DNA of 63,261 nt. Source: Microcoleus sp. LEGE 07076. Lineage in GTDB: Bacteria > Cyanobacteriota > Cyanobacteriia > Cyanobacteriales > Microcoleaceae. The stretch spans positions 1 to 63,261 of the forward strand of contig NZ_JADEWV010000007.1 of assembly GCF_015207455.1 (NCBI RefSeq). The letters are read 5' to 3'. A program made the translations under genes and the position numbers. The notes below the pieces were generated by a model. That model did no database searches. It was not told where the DNA came from and saw only the letters and a program-made list of their open reading frames with translations. Below are positions 36,657 through 46,114 of this stretch, one piece after another; position 1 is the first letter of the stretch, and each line of letters starts with the position of its first letter.

Positions 36657-36912
36657 CTATTCTAAAATTTGATCCAGAAAACCAGAAACTGAAACAATCT
36701 TAGTATTGCCCAAAGTTTCTACCTCAGTAAAATCTCGATCGCCCGTTATTTAAAAATTTGCATTACCAGCCAAAGCACAAGCGAGGAATTTAGCATCTTT
36801 CCGAACCCTCGGAAAATCTACCTTAACCTCCACCTCGATCGACTGCGTTACCCTATCAAAAATCTCCCACCACTCTGCTATTACTTCCTGGCTTAGCTTA
36901 AACTTGAGAGGC
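36657..36912 (-). pseudogene. PIN-domain toxin remnant
   Basis: The minus strand reads FKLSQEVIAEWWEIFDRV..., then FPRVRKDAKFLACALAGNANF, a stop codon (where Leu is expected), ITGDRDFTEVETLGNTKIVS and the end FLDQILE. The KDAKFLACALA...TGDRDF pattern marks the C-terminal half of a COG1569-type PIN toxin. The N-terminal half is lost and no antitoxin is present. Nothing else is seen up to 37299. Confidence 0.65.
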
Positions 36913-37299
36913 CACAAAACATTCTTATATTCTATTATAATTTATGCTAACCTGTTCTGCATTTAAATTTTATATGAAAAACAATAAAACAATGAGTGGG
37001 TTCTTGCTCTGAGCATCGCCCTGAATATGCAATGTTTATTTGTGCGACAGCTTATAATTTCTGCTGATACTAGCCACTCCCAGTCTGGGCGATATACTTC
37101 AGTATTTGAAACAACATTCATCGCCTATTTCCTGTTAAAAACTATGTGCGGTCGCACTTCCAGCTTGGTAAGTTCGTCCGACATCTTTCTTTATAAGTTA
37201 GGTGCGATCGCCCCCTGATTCCCATTTTTACTTTGAGCGATCGCCCCCAACTAAAGCTCCCAATCCAGGTAATTTGTCGATCGCTATCCTCCAAAAAAT

Positions 37300-38421
37300 C
37301 TACAATTTTGCCCTCAATTCATCCGCCGATAACTGTGGCAGTTCTTCTACCAGCACAGTCAATTCGACCGCAGGCAATTCGAGTAAATTGGTAACGGCTG
37401 CATCAAGAATATCTGCCGATTCATTAAAGTACCTCCTCAACACATATTCCGCCAACAATTTCACCGCTTGCTGCTGCCCTGCTGCATCTACTGTCAGCAT
37501 TGATATCGCCAGCAACATCCGAGTAAATTCCGTCGCCGACAACTTGGATAGAGGCGTTAGAAACACGCTCATTTTGGGGCTTAATTCTCCGAATCTTCCT
37601 GGCAGAAAATCTGATAAAATTAAGCATTGCTGTTCTTCTCTCCCTCGTTCTAGCCCTCGTTCTAGCCCTCGTTCTAGCCCTCGTTCTAGCCCTTCTTCTC
37701 TAGCTTGTTGTTGTGCGGCTTGTATTTGTTGTTGAAAAAGTGGTGTAATGGCCATAATTAACTCCCGCTCTTCTGGTTCTAATTCCTGTGGAATATCGGT
37801 CACTAAATTTGACTGTAACCTATATAATAACTCTAAGGCAGTCATCCGCAGCGGATCGTCCGTGGCTAAAGCGCTCAACTGAGAAATAGCCCTTTGCTGC
37901 ACTTTCCCTTTGCCCAAAATCCTCAACCACAGGGTTTCTGGTGTTTCTGGTAACTGGTGAATCACCACAATTGCTCCTTGCCAGTGTTCCGGGAAAAAAT
38001 AGATGCCCTCCAGCCAATTAGAGAGGTTTGGTATGCCACCAAAACCCGAAACTAATGATTTCGAGGCTGTCGGTGTCAAAATCCACAGAAATGGCAACTT
38101 AGCATCATCATAGCGAGTATTTTCTCTTCTTGCCTGTCGCTCTAATTCTCTTCGCAAATCGAATAACTTACTCGTACAGTTCCAGACGTCGCCCAGAGCG
38201 ATCGGATTGCGAAATGGTTCAAATATTGCAGTCGTACAAGCCATTTTTCCCAACAATCCTAGATTTTCTGTATATTCTGGGATTGGCGTACCTGGAGTGA
38301 AATAGACATCGATTTCTCGGACTTCGCTCGTCACATCGCGACCAACATTGACTGTACCGATGGGAGAGAGCATTTCTTCCAGGTATTCTTTGGCAAAGCG
38401 ATCGTGAATGAATCGAGTCAT
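37300..38421 (-). CDS. Rpn-like PD-(D/E)XK family protein with LERG repeats
   Basis: A 373-aa cyanobacterial family protein. The N-terminal domain (MTRFIHDRFAKEYLEEMLSP, EVREIDVYFTPGT, TPTASKSLVSGFG) resembles Rpn-type recombination-promoting nucleases or transposase-derived nucleases. A charged linker has four units of LERG/GLERG (about 240-260), encoded by four exact 12-bp DNA repeats (37643-37690). The C-terminal part is helical (FTRMLLAISMLTVDAAG). Function is unknown; the number of repeats may vary between strains. Confidence 0.7.
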   Translation of the reverse strand: MTRFIHDRFAKEYLEEMLSPIGTVNVGRDVTSEVREIDVYFTPGTPIPEYTENLGLLGKMACTTAIFEPFRNPIALGDVWNCTSKLFDLRRELERQARRENTRYDDAKLPFLWILTPTASKSLVSGFGGIPNLSNWLEGIYFFPEHWQGAIVVIHQLPETPETLWLRILGKGKVQQRAISQLSALATDDPLRMTALELLYRLQSNLVTDIPQELEPEERELIMAITPLFQQQIQAAQQQAREEGLERGLERGLERGLERGREEQQCLILSDFLPGRFGELSPKMSVFLTPLSKLSATEFTRMLLAISMLTVDAAGQQQAVKLLAEYVLRRYFNESADILDAAVTNLLELPAVELTVLVEELPQLSADELRAKL

Positions 38422-38482
38422 AGAATTTATGATTGATTTTTATCACTGCATTTTATCATCATTTAATTGCTGTGCGATCGCC

Positions 38483-38672
38483 CTAATAAATTCTCTTCCT
38501 AAACTCCCTCATCGCTTCCACACTCGCAGCCATCAGCAAGCAGCGACACAATAAATTAATATCTCAATCAGGCAAAACCACAATTGCACAATTTTTATCA
38601 GCGATACACAGCCAATATACCATCTTCCCAGAACCAGAATTCAGCAACTCCCAATACTCGATAGCGCTGCAT
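38483..38672 (-). pseudogene. Uma2 C-terminal remnant
   Basis: The minus strand reads QRYRVLGVAEFWFWEDGILA then VYR and a stop. In another frame it continues with PD-stop-DINLLCRCLLMAASVEAMREF to a stop at 38483-38485. This is the end of a Uma2 gene (compare IPEVWFWED and LPELDIALL in the intact copies) with a frameshift and stops; the nuclease core is gone. Confidence 0.65.
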
Positions 38673-38880
38673 TTTTTTGATAGTATTGGTTAGTGAAGAC
38701 GACTTCAATACATAAATATAGACAATAATTTGGAGTAAAATGTTATTGGTAACGATCGCACTTCCAACTCGCTAATTTTGTTCCATCGCCCCCTGATTCC
38801 CTTCCAACCTCACGCCCGTTTACAGCACAAATTTGTCACAATAATCTCAATCCCTGATTATACAACCAAAGACCACCTCC

Positions 38881-39066
38881 ATGAACACCAACATCAGCCC
38901 GATTCTCAAAGTATTCACCCTTTCCGCCGCCCTTTCCCTGGCTATCAAGTACGCAGGCCCTAGCTTATCCATACCTTCAAGCGACTTCAACGCCCTCATC
39001 GCCGTGTTTAGCCCCAGTATCATTCTAGCTGCACTGCTGTTGGCGCGATCGCGCCAACAGCAGTAG
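38881..39066 (+). CDS. Small two-helix membrane protein
   Basis: A 61-aa protein with two hydrophobic segments (about 8-26 and 38-55) and a basic, Gln-rich end (ARSRQQQ). Similar tiny proteins with a LSLAIKY motif are annotated in cyanobacteria. ACCTCC rather than a good ribosome site precedes the ATG. Function unknown. Confidence 0.5.
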   Translation: MNTNISPILKVFTLSAALSLAIKYAGPSLSIPSSDFNALIAVFSPSIILAALLLARSRQQQ

Positions 39067-39157
39067 AAGTGCGATCTACAGTAGGTTTAAAAACTATGTT
39101 TTTGCCAAATTTTTAATTTCCAGTACAGCTATCGCAACCAAACTTGAGACACTCACC

Positions 39158-39775
39158 ATGATTCAAAGCATAACAGAATTAGTAACATTTGATGAATTCA
39201 TCGAATAAGATCCTAAAAATTCAGAACACCACTACGAATTACACAATCGAGAAATTGTTGAGATCCCAAAAACAACAGGCAAACATTCTAAATTGACAGG
39301 TTTTATGCTAGCGGATCTCTACTTTGAAATTCGCAGGTTGCAACTGCGCTATTTTATTCCAAAAGAATGCGTCATCAAACCCATGCGCGAGGAATCAGGA
39401 TGTGAACCAGATATTATTGTACTTAACGAACAAACCATTGGAAACGAGCCGCGATGGGAGAAATCATCAATTATCACAATGGGTTCATCAGTCCCCTTAA
39501 TCGTCGATGTAACTAGCACTAACTGGGGGGATGATTATGCCCTAAAGCTTGAGGCTTATGAGTCAATGGGCATCCAAGAATATTGGATTGTAGACTATCT
39601 AGGATTAGGCGGCAGACGGTTCATCGGCAACCCCAAACAACCTACTTTTTCGATTTACCAACTAATTGATAGCCAATATCAAGTCAAACAATTTAGGGGG
39701 GACGAACGGATTGAGTCCCCAACTTTCCCAGAATTGAACCTGACAGCGCAGCAGGTGTTCGCAAAAGGGAATTGA
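39158..39775 (+). pseudogene. Uma2-family gene with early stop
   Basis: Starts MIQSITELVTFDEFIE at 39158, then TAA replaces the Trp codon of FIAWYPEN seen in the relative at 23795. The rest is intact to 39775 (ESGCEPDIIVLNEQ, VPLIVDVTSTNWGDDY, GIQEYWIVDYLGLGGRRFIGN, FRGDERIESPTFPEL). An internal ATG at 39293 could start a shortened protein, but the ELHN part would be lost. The Glu of the usual VEV motif is Asp here. Confidence 0.8.
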
Positions 39776-40052
39776 GAAAACAGCTTATTGTGGTGTCAGA
39801 GTAGAGTATCTTAGTGAAGATAGGAGTCAACTATAGCTGTGAAGCTAGTGACAGACTGGTATCTGACGATTATGTTTAGATCCCCCTACTCCCCCTTCTC
39901 AAGAGGGAAAACAAAAAATTGCTCAAACTCTCCCTTCTTAAGGGGGATTTAAGGGGATCGAAACTTAGCTATAAACGAGAGATACAAAGAGTTATAGTCT
40001 TATAATTCCCAATACTCTACTTCTGAATCTAAAATCTAAAATCTAAAATCGA

Positions 40053-41225
40053 ATGAAGCTAGGACAGTGGATGGGCTTATTAGCCCTCATCGCATCTTGT
40101 TACATCCTGTGGCAAATCCGGCAGGCCCTACTGCTGCTGTTTGCCGCCATAGTCTTAGCCACAGCCTTAAACAGACTAGCACGCTACTTGCAAAAATTCC
40201 GACTCCAAAGGTCGATCGCCGTACTTTTATCAATTAGCTTTTTAGTCCTGGTTTTGGTAAGCTTGTTCCTGATAATTGTACCGCCCTTTGCCCTACAATT
40301 CCAACAACTGACCCAAAAAGCACCTGAAGGAATCGCCAAACTAAACGAGTGGGTAGATCAAATCGAAGCTCGCTTTTCGGGACAATTCGATCAAAGGCTG
40401 CCGAATCTTGATGTTAACGATATTATGCGACAACTGCAACCCTTGTTCAACCAACTCGTTGGCGGTGCAGGAGCTTTTGTTGGCAACACATTAGGGGTTA
40501 TTCTCAGCTTTTTGCTAGTCTTAGTTTTGACCTTGATGACCTTAGCAGATCCGCTCTCTTACCGCCAAGCATTTATACAACTATTTCCCTCTTTTTACCG
40601 CAGACGAATCGATGGTATTTTAGATGAATGCGAAATAGCTCTCGGTAGGTGGGTCATCGGCGCACTCATTAGCATGAGTGTGATTGCTTTGTTGAGCTTA
40701 ATTGGTTTATCTGTTTTGCGAGTTCCCCTACCGCTAGCTCACGCCGTAGTAGCAGGATTTCTTAACTTAATTCCAAATATAGGCCCCACGATCAGTGTCA
40801 TCCCGCCCATGACGATCGCACTTTTAGACTCTCCCTTACAATCCGGCTTAGTTCTGATTCTTTATTTCCTAATTCAACAGTTTGAAAGCAACATCCTCAC
40901 TCCTTACGTCATGGCACAGCAAGTATCATTGCTGCCAGCAGTAACATTAATATCTCAAGTATTCTTCGCCACATTTTTTGGGTTCTTAGGACTATTACTT
41001 GCCCTGCCTCTCACCGTTGTAGCTCAAGTTTGGATTAGGGAAGTATTAATTAAAGACATCCTAAACCAGTGGGGTGCAAATCCAAAAATCCTAGCAGCAA
41101 TCGATTCGGCTATTCACGAAGAATATGAGTCTCTAGGAGTAAAAAATAACAGGCCAGAAATCCTTCCAGAACAAAAAACAGAGCTCGCAGACCAAGCAGA
41201 AAATGACGATACTGTCAATCAATAA
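40053..41225 (+). CDS. AI-2E/PerM-family membrane transporter
   Basis: A 390-aa protein with seven or eight transmembrane helices: a first pair (about 5-40), a helix at 62-83, a large loop (PEGIAKLNEWVDQIEARFSGQF), helices at 145-165 and 205-235, PNIGPTISVIPPMTIALLDSP near 250, LIQQFESNILTPYVM near 285, and a final pair. The family includes the E. coli TqsA/PerM proteins; substrates in cyanobacteria are not known. Three ATCTAAA heptamers (40027-40047) lie just before the ATG. Confidence 0.85.
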   Translation: MKLGQWMGLLALIASCYILWQIRQALLLLFAAIVLATALNRLARYLQKFRLQRSIAVLLSISFLVLVLVSLFLIIVPPFALQFQQLTQKAPEGIAKLNEWVDQIEARFSGQFDQRLPNLDVNDIMRQLQPLFNQLVGGAGAFVGNTLGVILSFLLVLVLTLMTLADPLSYRQAFIQLFPSFYRRRIDGILDECEIALGRWVIGALISMSVIALLSLIGLSVLRVPLPLAHAVVAGFLNLIPNIGPTISVIPPMTIALLDSPLQSGLVLILYFLIQQFESNILTPYVMAQQVSLLPAVTLISQVFFATFFGFLGLLLALPLTVVAQVWIREVLIKDILNQWGANPKILAAIDSAIHEEYESLGVKNNRPEILPEQKTELADQAENDDTVNQ

Positions 41226-41587
41226 TTCAGGTTTGAGGGTTCGGACTTCAGTCCTTCTTAATTCTCCGAGTGAGAACAGAAGTCCTAGGAGCATCTCCTG
41301 CATCGCAAAAAGTTTTTTACAGTGCGAGCATCCCCGCTCGCGTGCTGTGTAAAACACGCGAGCTCGCGACAGCTCGCACTACAAATGCAAAACCCAGATA
41401 CACCATAATTCCTGATGATCAACCAATAGGGTTTACTTAAGTTATAAGTTGTAGGGTGCGTCGCTCGTTTAATCTGGCGTTTCAGGGCGAGAGTTGTTCT
41501 TGGCGACGCACCCTAGGTTCACTAAAAATTCAAGAAATCGCCATCAATAAAACTAAAAACTAAAAACTAAAAACTAAAACTAAAATT
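41226..41587. other. Intergenic gap with hairpin repeats
   Basis: Contains GGACTTCAGTCC-type (41240-41253) and GCGAGC/GCTCGC palindromes (41318-41380), an inverted GTAGGGTGCGTCGC/GCGACGCACCCTA element (41453-41513), and four perfect AACTAAA heptamers (41551-41578) directly before the DUF39 start codon. No gene is seen. Confidence 0.6.
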
Positions 41588-42763
41588 ATGAGATCGATCG
41601 ACGAAATCAACGATAAAATCAGCCAAGGCAAAGCCACAGTCTGGACGATCGAAGAACTCAAAAACCGAGTCAAAGAAACCAGCATTACCGAAGCCGCCAA
41701 ACAAGTCGATGTCATCACCACCGGCACCTTTGAGCCAATGGAATCCTCCGGCGCCATCATCAACCTCGGCCATACCGACCCCCCGATCAAAATCCGCCAA
41801 TGCTGGCTAGACGGCGTTTTAGCATACTCCGGCTTTGGAGCTGTAGACCTGTACTTGGGAGCCACCCAAGTAGCCGAAGACGGCGAAGAATCCCGGGAAC
41901 GGGGAGGCGGACAGGTCATCGAAGACTTAATCGCCGGGAAACCAGTGCAGTTGCGGGCCCTGGGGCAAGTCACAGACTGCTACCCCCGCGCCTCCTTTGA
42001 AACCACAATTACCCGCGACACCATCAACCAGTTTTATTTATTCAATCCCCGGAACGCCTATCAAAACTTTATTGTGGGAGTCAACGGGGGCGATCGACCA
42101 CTATTCACCTACCTCGGCCCCCTGCAACCAAACCTCGGCAACGCCGTCTATTCGAGCCTGGGAGCCATGTCGCCGCTGCTAAACGACCCCCACCTCCAAC
42201 TCATCGGCATCGGCACCCGCATCTGGCTGGGAGGCGCTCAGGGCTACATCACCTGGGAAGGAACCCAGCACTTCCCCCTGCAAAAACGCCAGCCTAACGG
42301 GACTCCGATCGGCCCAGCCGCCACCCTCGCACTCATCGGCGACGCCAAACAGATGAACTCCAAATGGGTGCGGGGCTGCTACTTCAAAAACTACGGCCCA
42401 TCCTTGATGCTGGGAGTCGGCATCCCCTTTCCAGTCTTAAACGAAACAGTCGTCGCCCACTGTGCAGTATCAGACAAAAAAATAGTAGCGCCGGTGGTAG
42501 ATTTCTCTATCCCCCGGCGCGTTCGTCCCACATTCGGCTTAGTCAGCTACGCTCAATTAAAGACTGGCCGCATCCTCATCGAGGGCAAGCCAGTCAGGGC
42601 CGCCCCCCTAGCGAGTATGTTTCTCTCCCGGCAAGTAGCATTGGAATTGAAGCAGCAAATTGAATCAGGTCAATTTACCCTCACGGCCCCAGTTGCTCCC
42701 CTACCCACCGACAGAGTATTTCTCCCGCAAGATTTGTGGGGCGCCCAAGTCAGGCTGGAATAA
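41588..42763 (+). CDS. DUF39 homocysteine biosynthesis protein (HcyBio family)
   Basis: A 391-aa protein of the DUF39 family: VDVITTGTFEPMESSGAIIN (the conserved TTGTFEPM motif), LDGVLAYSGFGAVDLYLGAT, SLGAMSPLLNDP and GIGTRIWLGGAQGYI, with Cys-containing GCYFKNYGPSLMLG. In methanogens and some anaerobes this family takes part in making homocysteine from aspartate semialdehyde and sulfide; the role in cyanobacteria is less clear. The ferredoxin/NIL partner of those systems is not in the window. No clear ribosome site; the start is the first ATG. Confidence 0.85.
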   Translation: MRSIDEINDKISQGKATVWTIEELKNRVKETSITEAAKQVDVITTGTFEPMESSGAIINLGHTDPPIKIRQCWLDGVLAYSGFGAVDLYLGATQVAEDGEESRERGGGQVIEDLIAGKPVQLRALGQVTDCYPRASFETTITRDTINQFYLFNPRNAYQNFIVGVNGGDRPLFTYLGPLQPNLGNAVYSSLGAMSPLLNDPHLQLIGIGTRIWLGGAQGYITWEGTQHFPLQKRQPNGTPIGPAATLALIGDAKQMNSKWVRGCYFKNYGPSLMLGVGIPFPVLNETVVAHCAVSDKKIVAPVVDFSIPRRVRPTFGLVSYAQLKTGRILIEGKPVRAAPLASMFLSRQVALELKQQIESGQFTLTAPVAPLPTDRVFLPQDLWGAQVRLE

Positions 42764-42841
42764 AGGATTTTAGATTGGCGATTTGCCGATTTTAGATTAA
42801 TCAGATGTACTAACCGAAAATCTCAAATCTCAAATCTTGCC

Positions 42842-44092
42842 CTAGGCCTCGGGCTTAGGCTTCTTAACCGGCTTAGGAAGAGGTTCCTTGGGAACAGCAG
42901 GCGCTGCTGCTGCGGACTTGATGGTAGGACGCCCTACAGGAGCACCGTCACCGCTGGGCCTAGGAGTAAACGGACGCTTGTTTCCCCCTCCTTTGTAGCC
43001 ACCGCCGGGCTTGCCACCAGAGGGGAATTTCCGCTTTTTAATCGGCAGGGCGCCAATATTGTTCGCCTGCTCGATAGTCAGACTCTCAGCTTTCAATTTG
43101 ACATGGAAATCCCAAAAAAATCCGATCGCCTTTGTAGCTAAATCCCCCTTGAGTTTCAGCTTAAAAAACTTCATCTTGTCATCATTCTTGCGGGGAGCTT
43201 GCTTGATTTTGACGATGACATACTTTTCTGCATCTTGCGATTGATAAATCACCTCGCCTCGAATCGAAAAATACCCATCTTCAACATCAGGTTCCGACGG
43301 CGGAAGTGCAGTCGATGCTTCAGCGCCAGTCTCAACCTCCCCAGCTTCCAGATTTTCCTCATCAGAGGAAGATTCGGGAGATTTCTTGAGCGTTTCCGGC
43401 TCCCAAACTCCCATAATCTGGGCGTGCAAGTTGCCGTCTTCTTGCCTGGTGCGGGGATAGACCACCCACAGGTGTTCTTGTTCCAGATCCAGGTGATTTT
43501 TGACTAAACTCATGACTCTACCCAGCAAAACTGCATCGATGGCAGTTCCGTCAGCAGCAATCAGCATACCTCGGGTGAATTGCTCTTCGGATTGGGTGTA
43601 GCGGCCCCGCACCAAACCAACAGCTCGGTACTGTCTGGGTTCGCTGGGGGGGGGAATCGGATGTTGGCGCATGACAGAGGGTAAGTCATCCTCGGCCTGA
43701 GCTTCCTTAGCTGCTGGCTCGCCGATTGCCGGCGGTGCGACTGCGACTGCTGGAGTATCCCTGGCCGATTCCGAAGGCGCGGATGGCGCCGAGGGTGCAG
43801 GAACATTGCTGGGCGGTTCTTTTGGCTTTGTTTTGTCCTTGTCGGGGGCAGAACTGTAGCGCGGTCGTTGCAGCGTATCCTTTGACGACGCGGGCGCGCC
43901 TGTTGGCGCGGGCGCTAGATTTTGGTCAACAGGTGCAGCCGGCGATGGCGGGGAAGACACGGGACTTTCGTCTGGTGTCTCCGGCGCGGAAGCTGTAACT
44001 GCGGACTGATTCACGGCGGACTCGCTCGGCTCGGCCTTGCGAGCAGAAATAGATTTGGACGATTTGGAAGACCGATTGGGAGAGGGGTTCAT
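42842..44092 (-). CDS. Cyanobacterial hypothetical protein with Pro/Ala-rich N-terminus
   Basis: About 416 aa from ATG 44092, chosen because AAGGAG lies directly upstream; the longer frame to 44119 lacks one. Residues 1-140 are low complexity (Ser, Pro, Ala). A conserved middle follows (GLVRGRYTQSEEQFTRGMLI, LEQEHLWVVYPRTRQED, YFSIRGEVIYQSQD), then AIGFFWDFHVKLKAESL, and a basic Gly-rich end (FPSGGKPGGGYKGGGNK). The tail looks RNA-binding-like. Function unknown. Confidence 0.75.
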   Translation of the reverse strand: MNPSPNRSSKSSKSISARKAEPSESAVNQSAVTASAPETPDESPVSSPPSPAAPVDQNLAPAPTGAPASSKDTLQRPRYSSAPDKDKTKPKEPPSNVPAPSAPSAPSESARDTPAVAVAPPAIGEPAAKEAQAEDDLPSVMRQHPIPPPSEPRQYRAVGLVRGRYTQSEEQFTRGMLIAADGTAIDAVLLGRVMSLVKNHLDLEQEHLWVVYPRTRQEDGNLHAQIMGVWEPETLKKSPESSSDEENLEAGEVETGAEASTALPPSEPDVEDGYFSIRGEVIYQSQDAEKYVIVKIKQAPRKNDDKMKFFKLKLKGDLATKAIGFFWDFHVKLKAESLTIEQANNIGALPIKKRKFPSGGKPGGGYKGGGNKRPFTPRPSGDGAPVGRPTIKSAAAAPAVPKEPLPKPVKKPKPEA

Positions 44093-44703
44093 AAAAAACT
44101 CCTTGCAGCGGAGACACATCCCTTAAGGGAAATTAAGAATAAACTGAAAAAACTGATTTCAAAACTACTAGCACCTGACAGGCCGGCTTGGGCCCGGAGG
44201 TCTGGTTGTGACCCGTCAACGCCAACTTTCAACCCTACTGCAAGCTTTCTGGTTGTCTTGCTGCTAAAATCCTTGCTGGCAAAGAGTTTGACAGTTGCCA
44301 ACCGTAAAGCCGGCGGGGCGCAAGTTGGAATTGCTCGCTAGTAGAATTTAGGATATTCAGCCTGCCTATTTTACTTACTCCAATTACCTTACTGGTCGAT
44401 CCGCCATCTTTTCGGTAATTTTTAGCTCGACCAAACGAAATTGTACTGACACCACACTCCTTGGGACTGCGGGTCTAAGTATCCAAAATTGTTTGGCTAG
44501 CCTGGAGTTGTGGGTCTGTTACCATATTAGCTCCAAGTAAAAGGCTGTTTTGTCAGTTGGGACTTTGAAGTTAAAAACTTTGATAAAAAATACCCTGAAA
44601 ACCCTGAGACCAAAGTCGAGGGATGAAAGGGCCCAGGAGACCAAAGTATCCAGCTAGATATTTACCAAATCCGAGTAAAATTAGTCAAGGGAGCTGGCAC
44701 AAA
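44093..44703. other. Intergenic gap before a TnpB remnant
   Basis: The first part holds the promoter of the minus-strand hypothetical gene. From about 44450 the sequence is probably the left end of the decayed IS200/IS605-type element. No gene or convincing hairpin end was identified. Confidence 0.4.
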
Positions 44704-46022
44704 ATGTATGCAGTACAAAAAGATGTATGGCATTTAACCGAACTCGACAAAATTATTGTTGAGCAAATGCTCAAACAACCTTTTTAATGTCGGGATTTGC
44801 CAAAGTCGGCAGCGGTACTTTAGCCACAAAAGTGCGGTTAAATATCTCGAACTGTACAAAATAACCAAGACCCACCAAAATTACGGGCTACTATACTCTC
44901 AAGTTGCTCAACAAGCCCTAAACTCTGTTGCCGGAGCTTTTAGCTCTTTTCGTTTCTTAGAAAACTTACCCAAAAAAGGACAAATCAACCAAAAACCCAC
45001 ACTGCCAAAGTACAGGACTCAACAAGGAATGTATCCAGTCTCACACCCTGGACAAACCTTAAAAATAGTACGAAATCGGGTTTCACTACCTCTGGGAACC
45101 AAACAAAAAGAACACTTTTGGACAGATAGTCTTAGGGTGTCGCTGCCTGAACAAAGCAAAAATTGCCAGATTAAAGGCAGGAAGGCTAATCCTCAGAAAC
45201 GGCAAGGTTTGGGCAATTGTACATCCCCGAATCTCTGACAGAACAAACTGCTAGTTGCACTCTCGAAGCAACCGGAGTTTGGGGAATAGAGTCCGGCATC
45301 AACAATTGGCTAACTTGTGTTTATAGTAATGGTAAACGTTTGAGCGTTGACGGTGGCAAATTGAAAGTTTGAACCAATGGTTTAATCCAGAAAAGGCGTG
45401 ATTTCAATCTGAAACTGCTAAATACAATCTGCCTAAATATTGGTTATCAAAACGGCTGCGACAGTTCTCGTAAACTGCCACTAGAAAGATGAGAAATGCG
45501 GTGAAAAAATCAGTCATAACAATTGTAGATGATTGCGAAAATCACCAGATCAACGTCACAGTTTTTGGTTGGAATCAACGACAAAATCCAGAAGTAAAAA
45601 TGGGTAGAATGACAGAGCAGAACTTTGTTATTATACCCACACCCAAATTTAAAGATAGACTCCAGCAAGAGTCCGACTTAAAAAGATGGCATTTGTCGAA
45701 AAAGACGAATCAGAGACCTCAAAATCTAGCTTCTGAGACCGAGAGTTTCTGCTAGCAAAAGTCAGTGAAAAACTGGACATTTGGCAGCAGTTGAGTAAAA
45801 GAATCAAGCGAGGTTTGTACTGTTCCAGGATGCGCGCTGTTAATTAATACAGACATTAACGGTGCGGCTAAGATCGTTAGAAAGTCACAAGTAGCCACAG
45901 ATAGAATCTGCTGAGCGAATAGGTGGGGGTTGCTGACAAACCCTTTAAGAATTAAACTTTGGGTGGATTCATGCCCCAAAGTTTGTCCTTAAGAATGCCT
46001 GGGTCTTTAGACCCGGAGTGTC
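44704..46022 (+). pseudogene. Decayed TnpB (IS200/IS605-type OrfB) element
   Basis: Starts MYAVQKDVWHLTELDKIIVE at 44704; the frame breaks near 44786. It resumes as FNVGICQSRQRYFSHKSAVK, YSQVAQQALNSVAGAF, TLPKYR and SLPLGTKQK. After many stops it continues as GKRLSVDGGKLK, NQWFNPEKA, YWLSKRLRQF, KMRNAVKKSVITIVDD, ITVTVFGWNQ-like VTVFGWNQRQNP, GRMTEQNFVIIPTPKFKDRL, and the end VCTVPGCALLINTDINGAAKI. This covers the RuvC and zinc-ribbon parts of TnpB. The likely right end has the hairpin GGGTCTTTAGACCC (46001-46014) and AGTGTCAA (46017-46024). It is inactive. Confidence 0.75.
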
Positions 46023-46114
46023 AAGGTTGCAGGGATCTGGTTAAATTGCAGATGCCCCCTGGCGATGCGTTAATTCTTAGAAAATAGTAGGTTTTAAGTT
46101 GGGATAGTTGAATT

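Noticed and set aside
37027-37735. Plus-strand frames near 37.0-37.7 kb, including a Ser/Arg-repeat frame
   Set aside because: The second is the antisense of the LERG repeats; the first lacks any recognisable feature or ribosome site.
44180-44260. Possible structured RNA upstream of the 42842-44092 gene
   Set aside because: GC-rich stretch without a convincing conserved fold; I could not match it to tmRNA, 6S, RNase P or a riboswitch.
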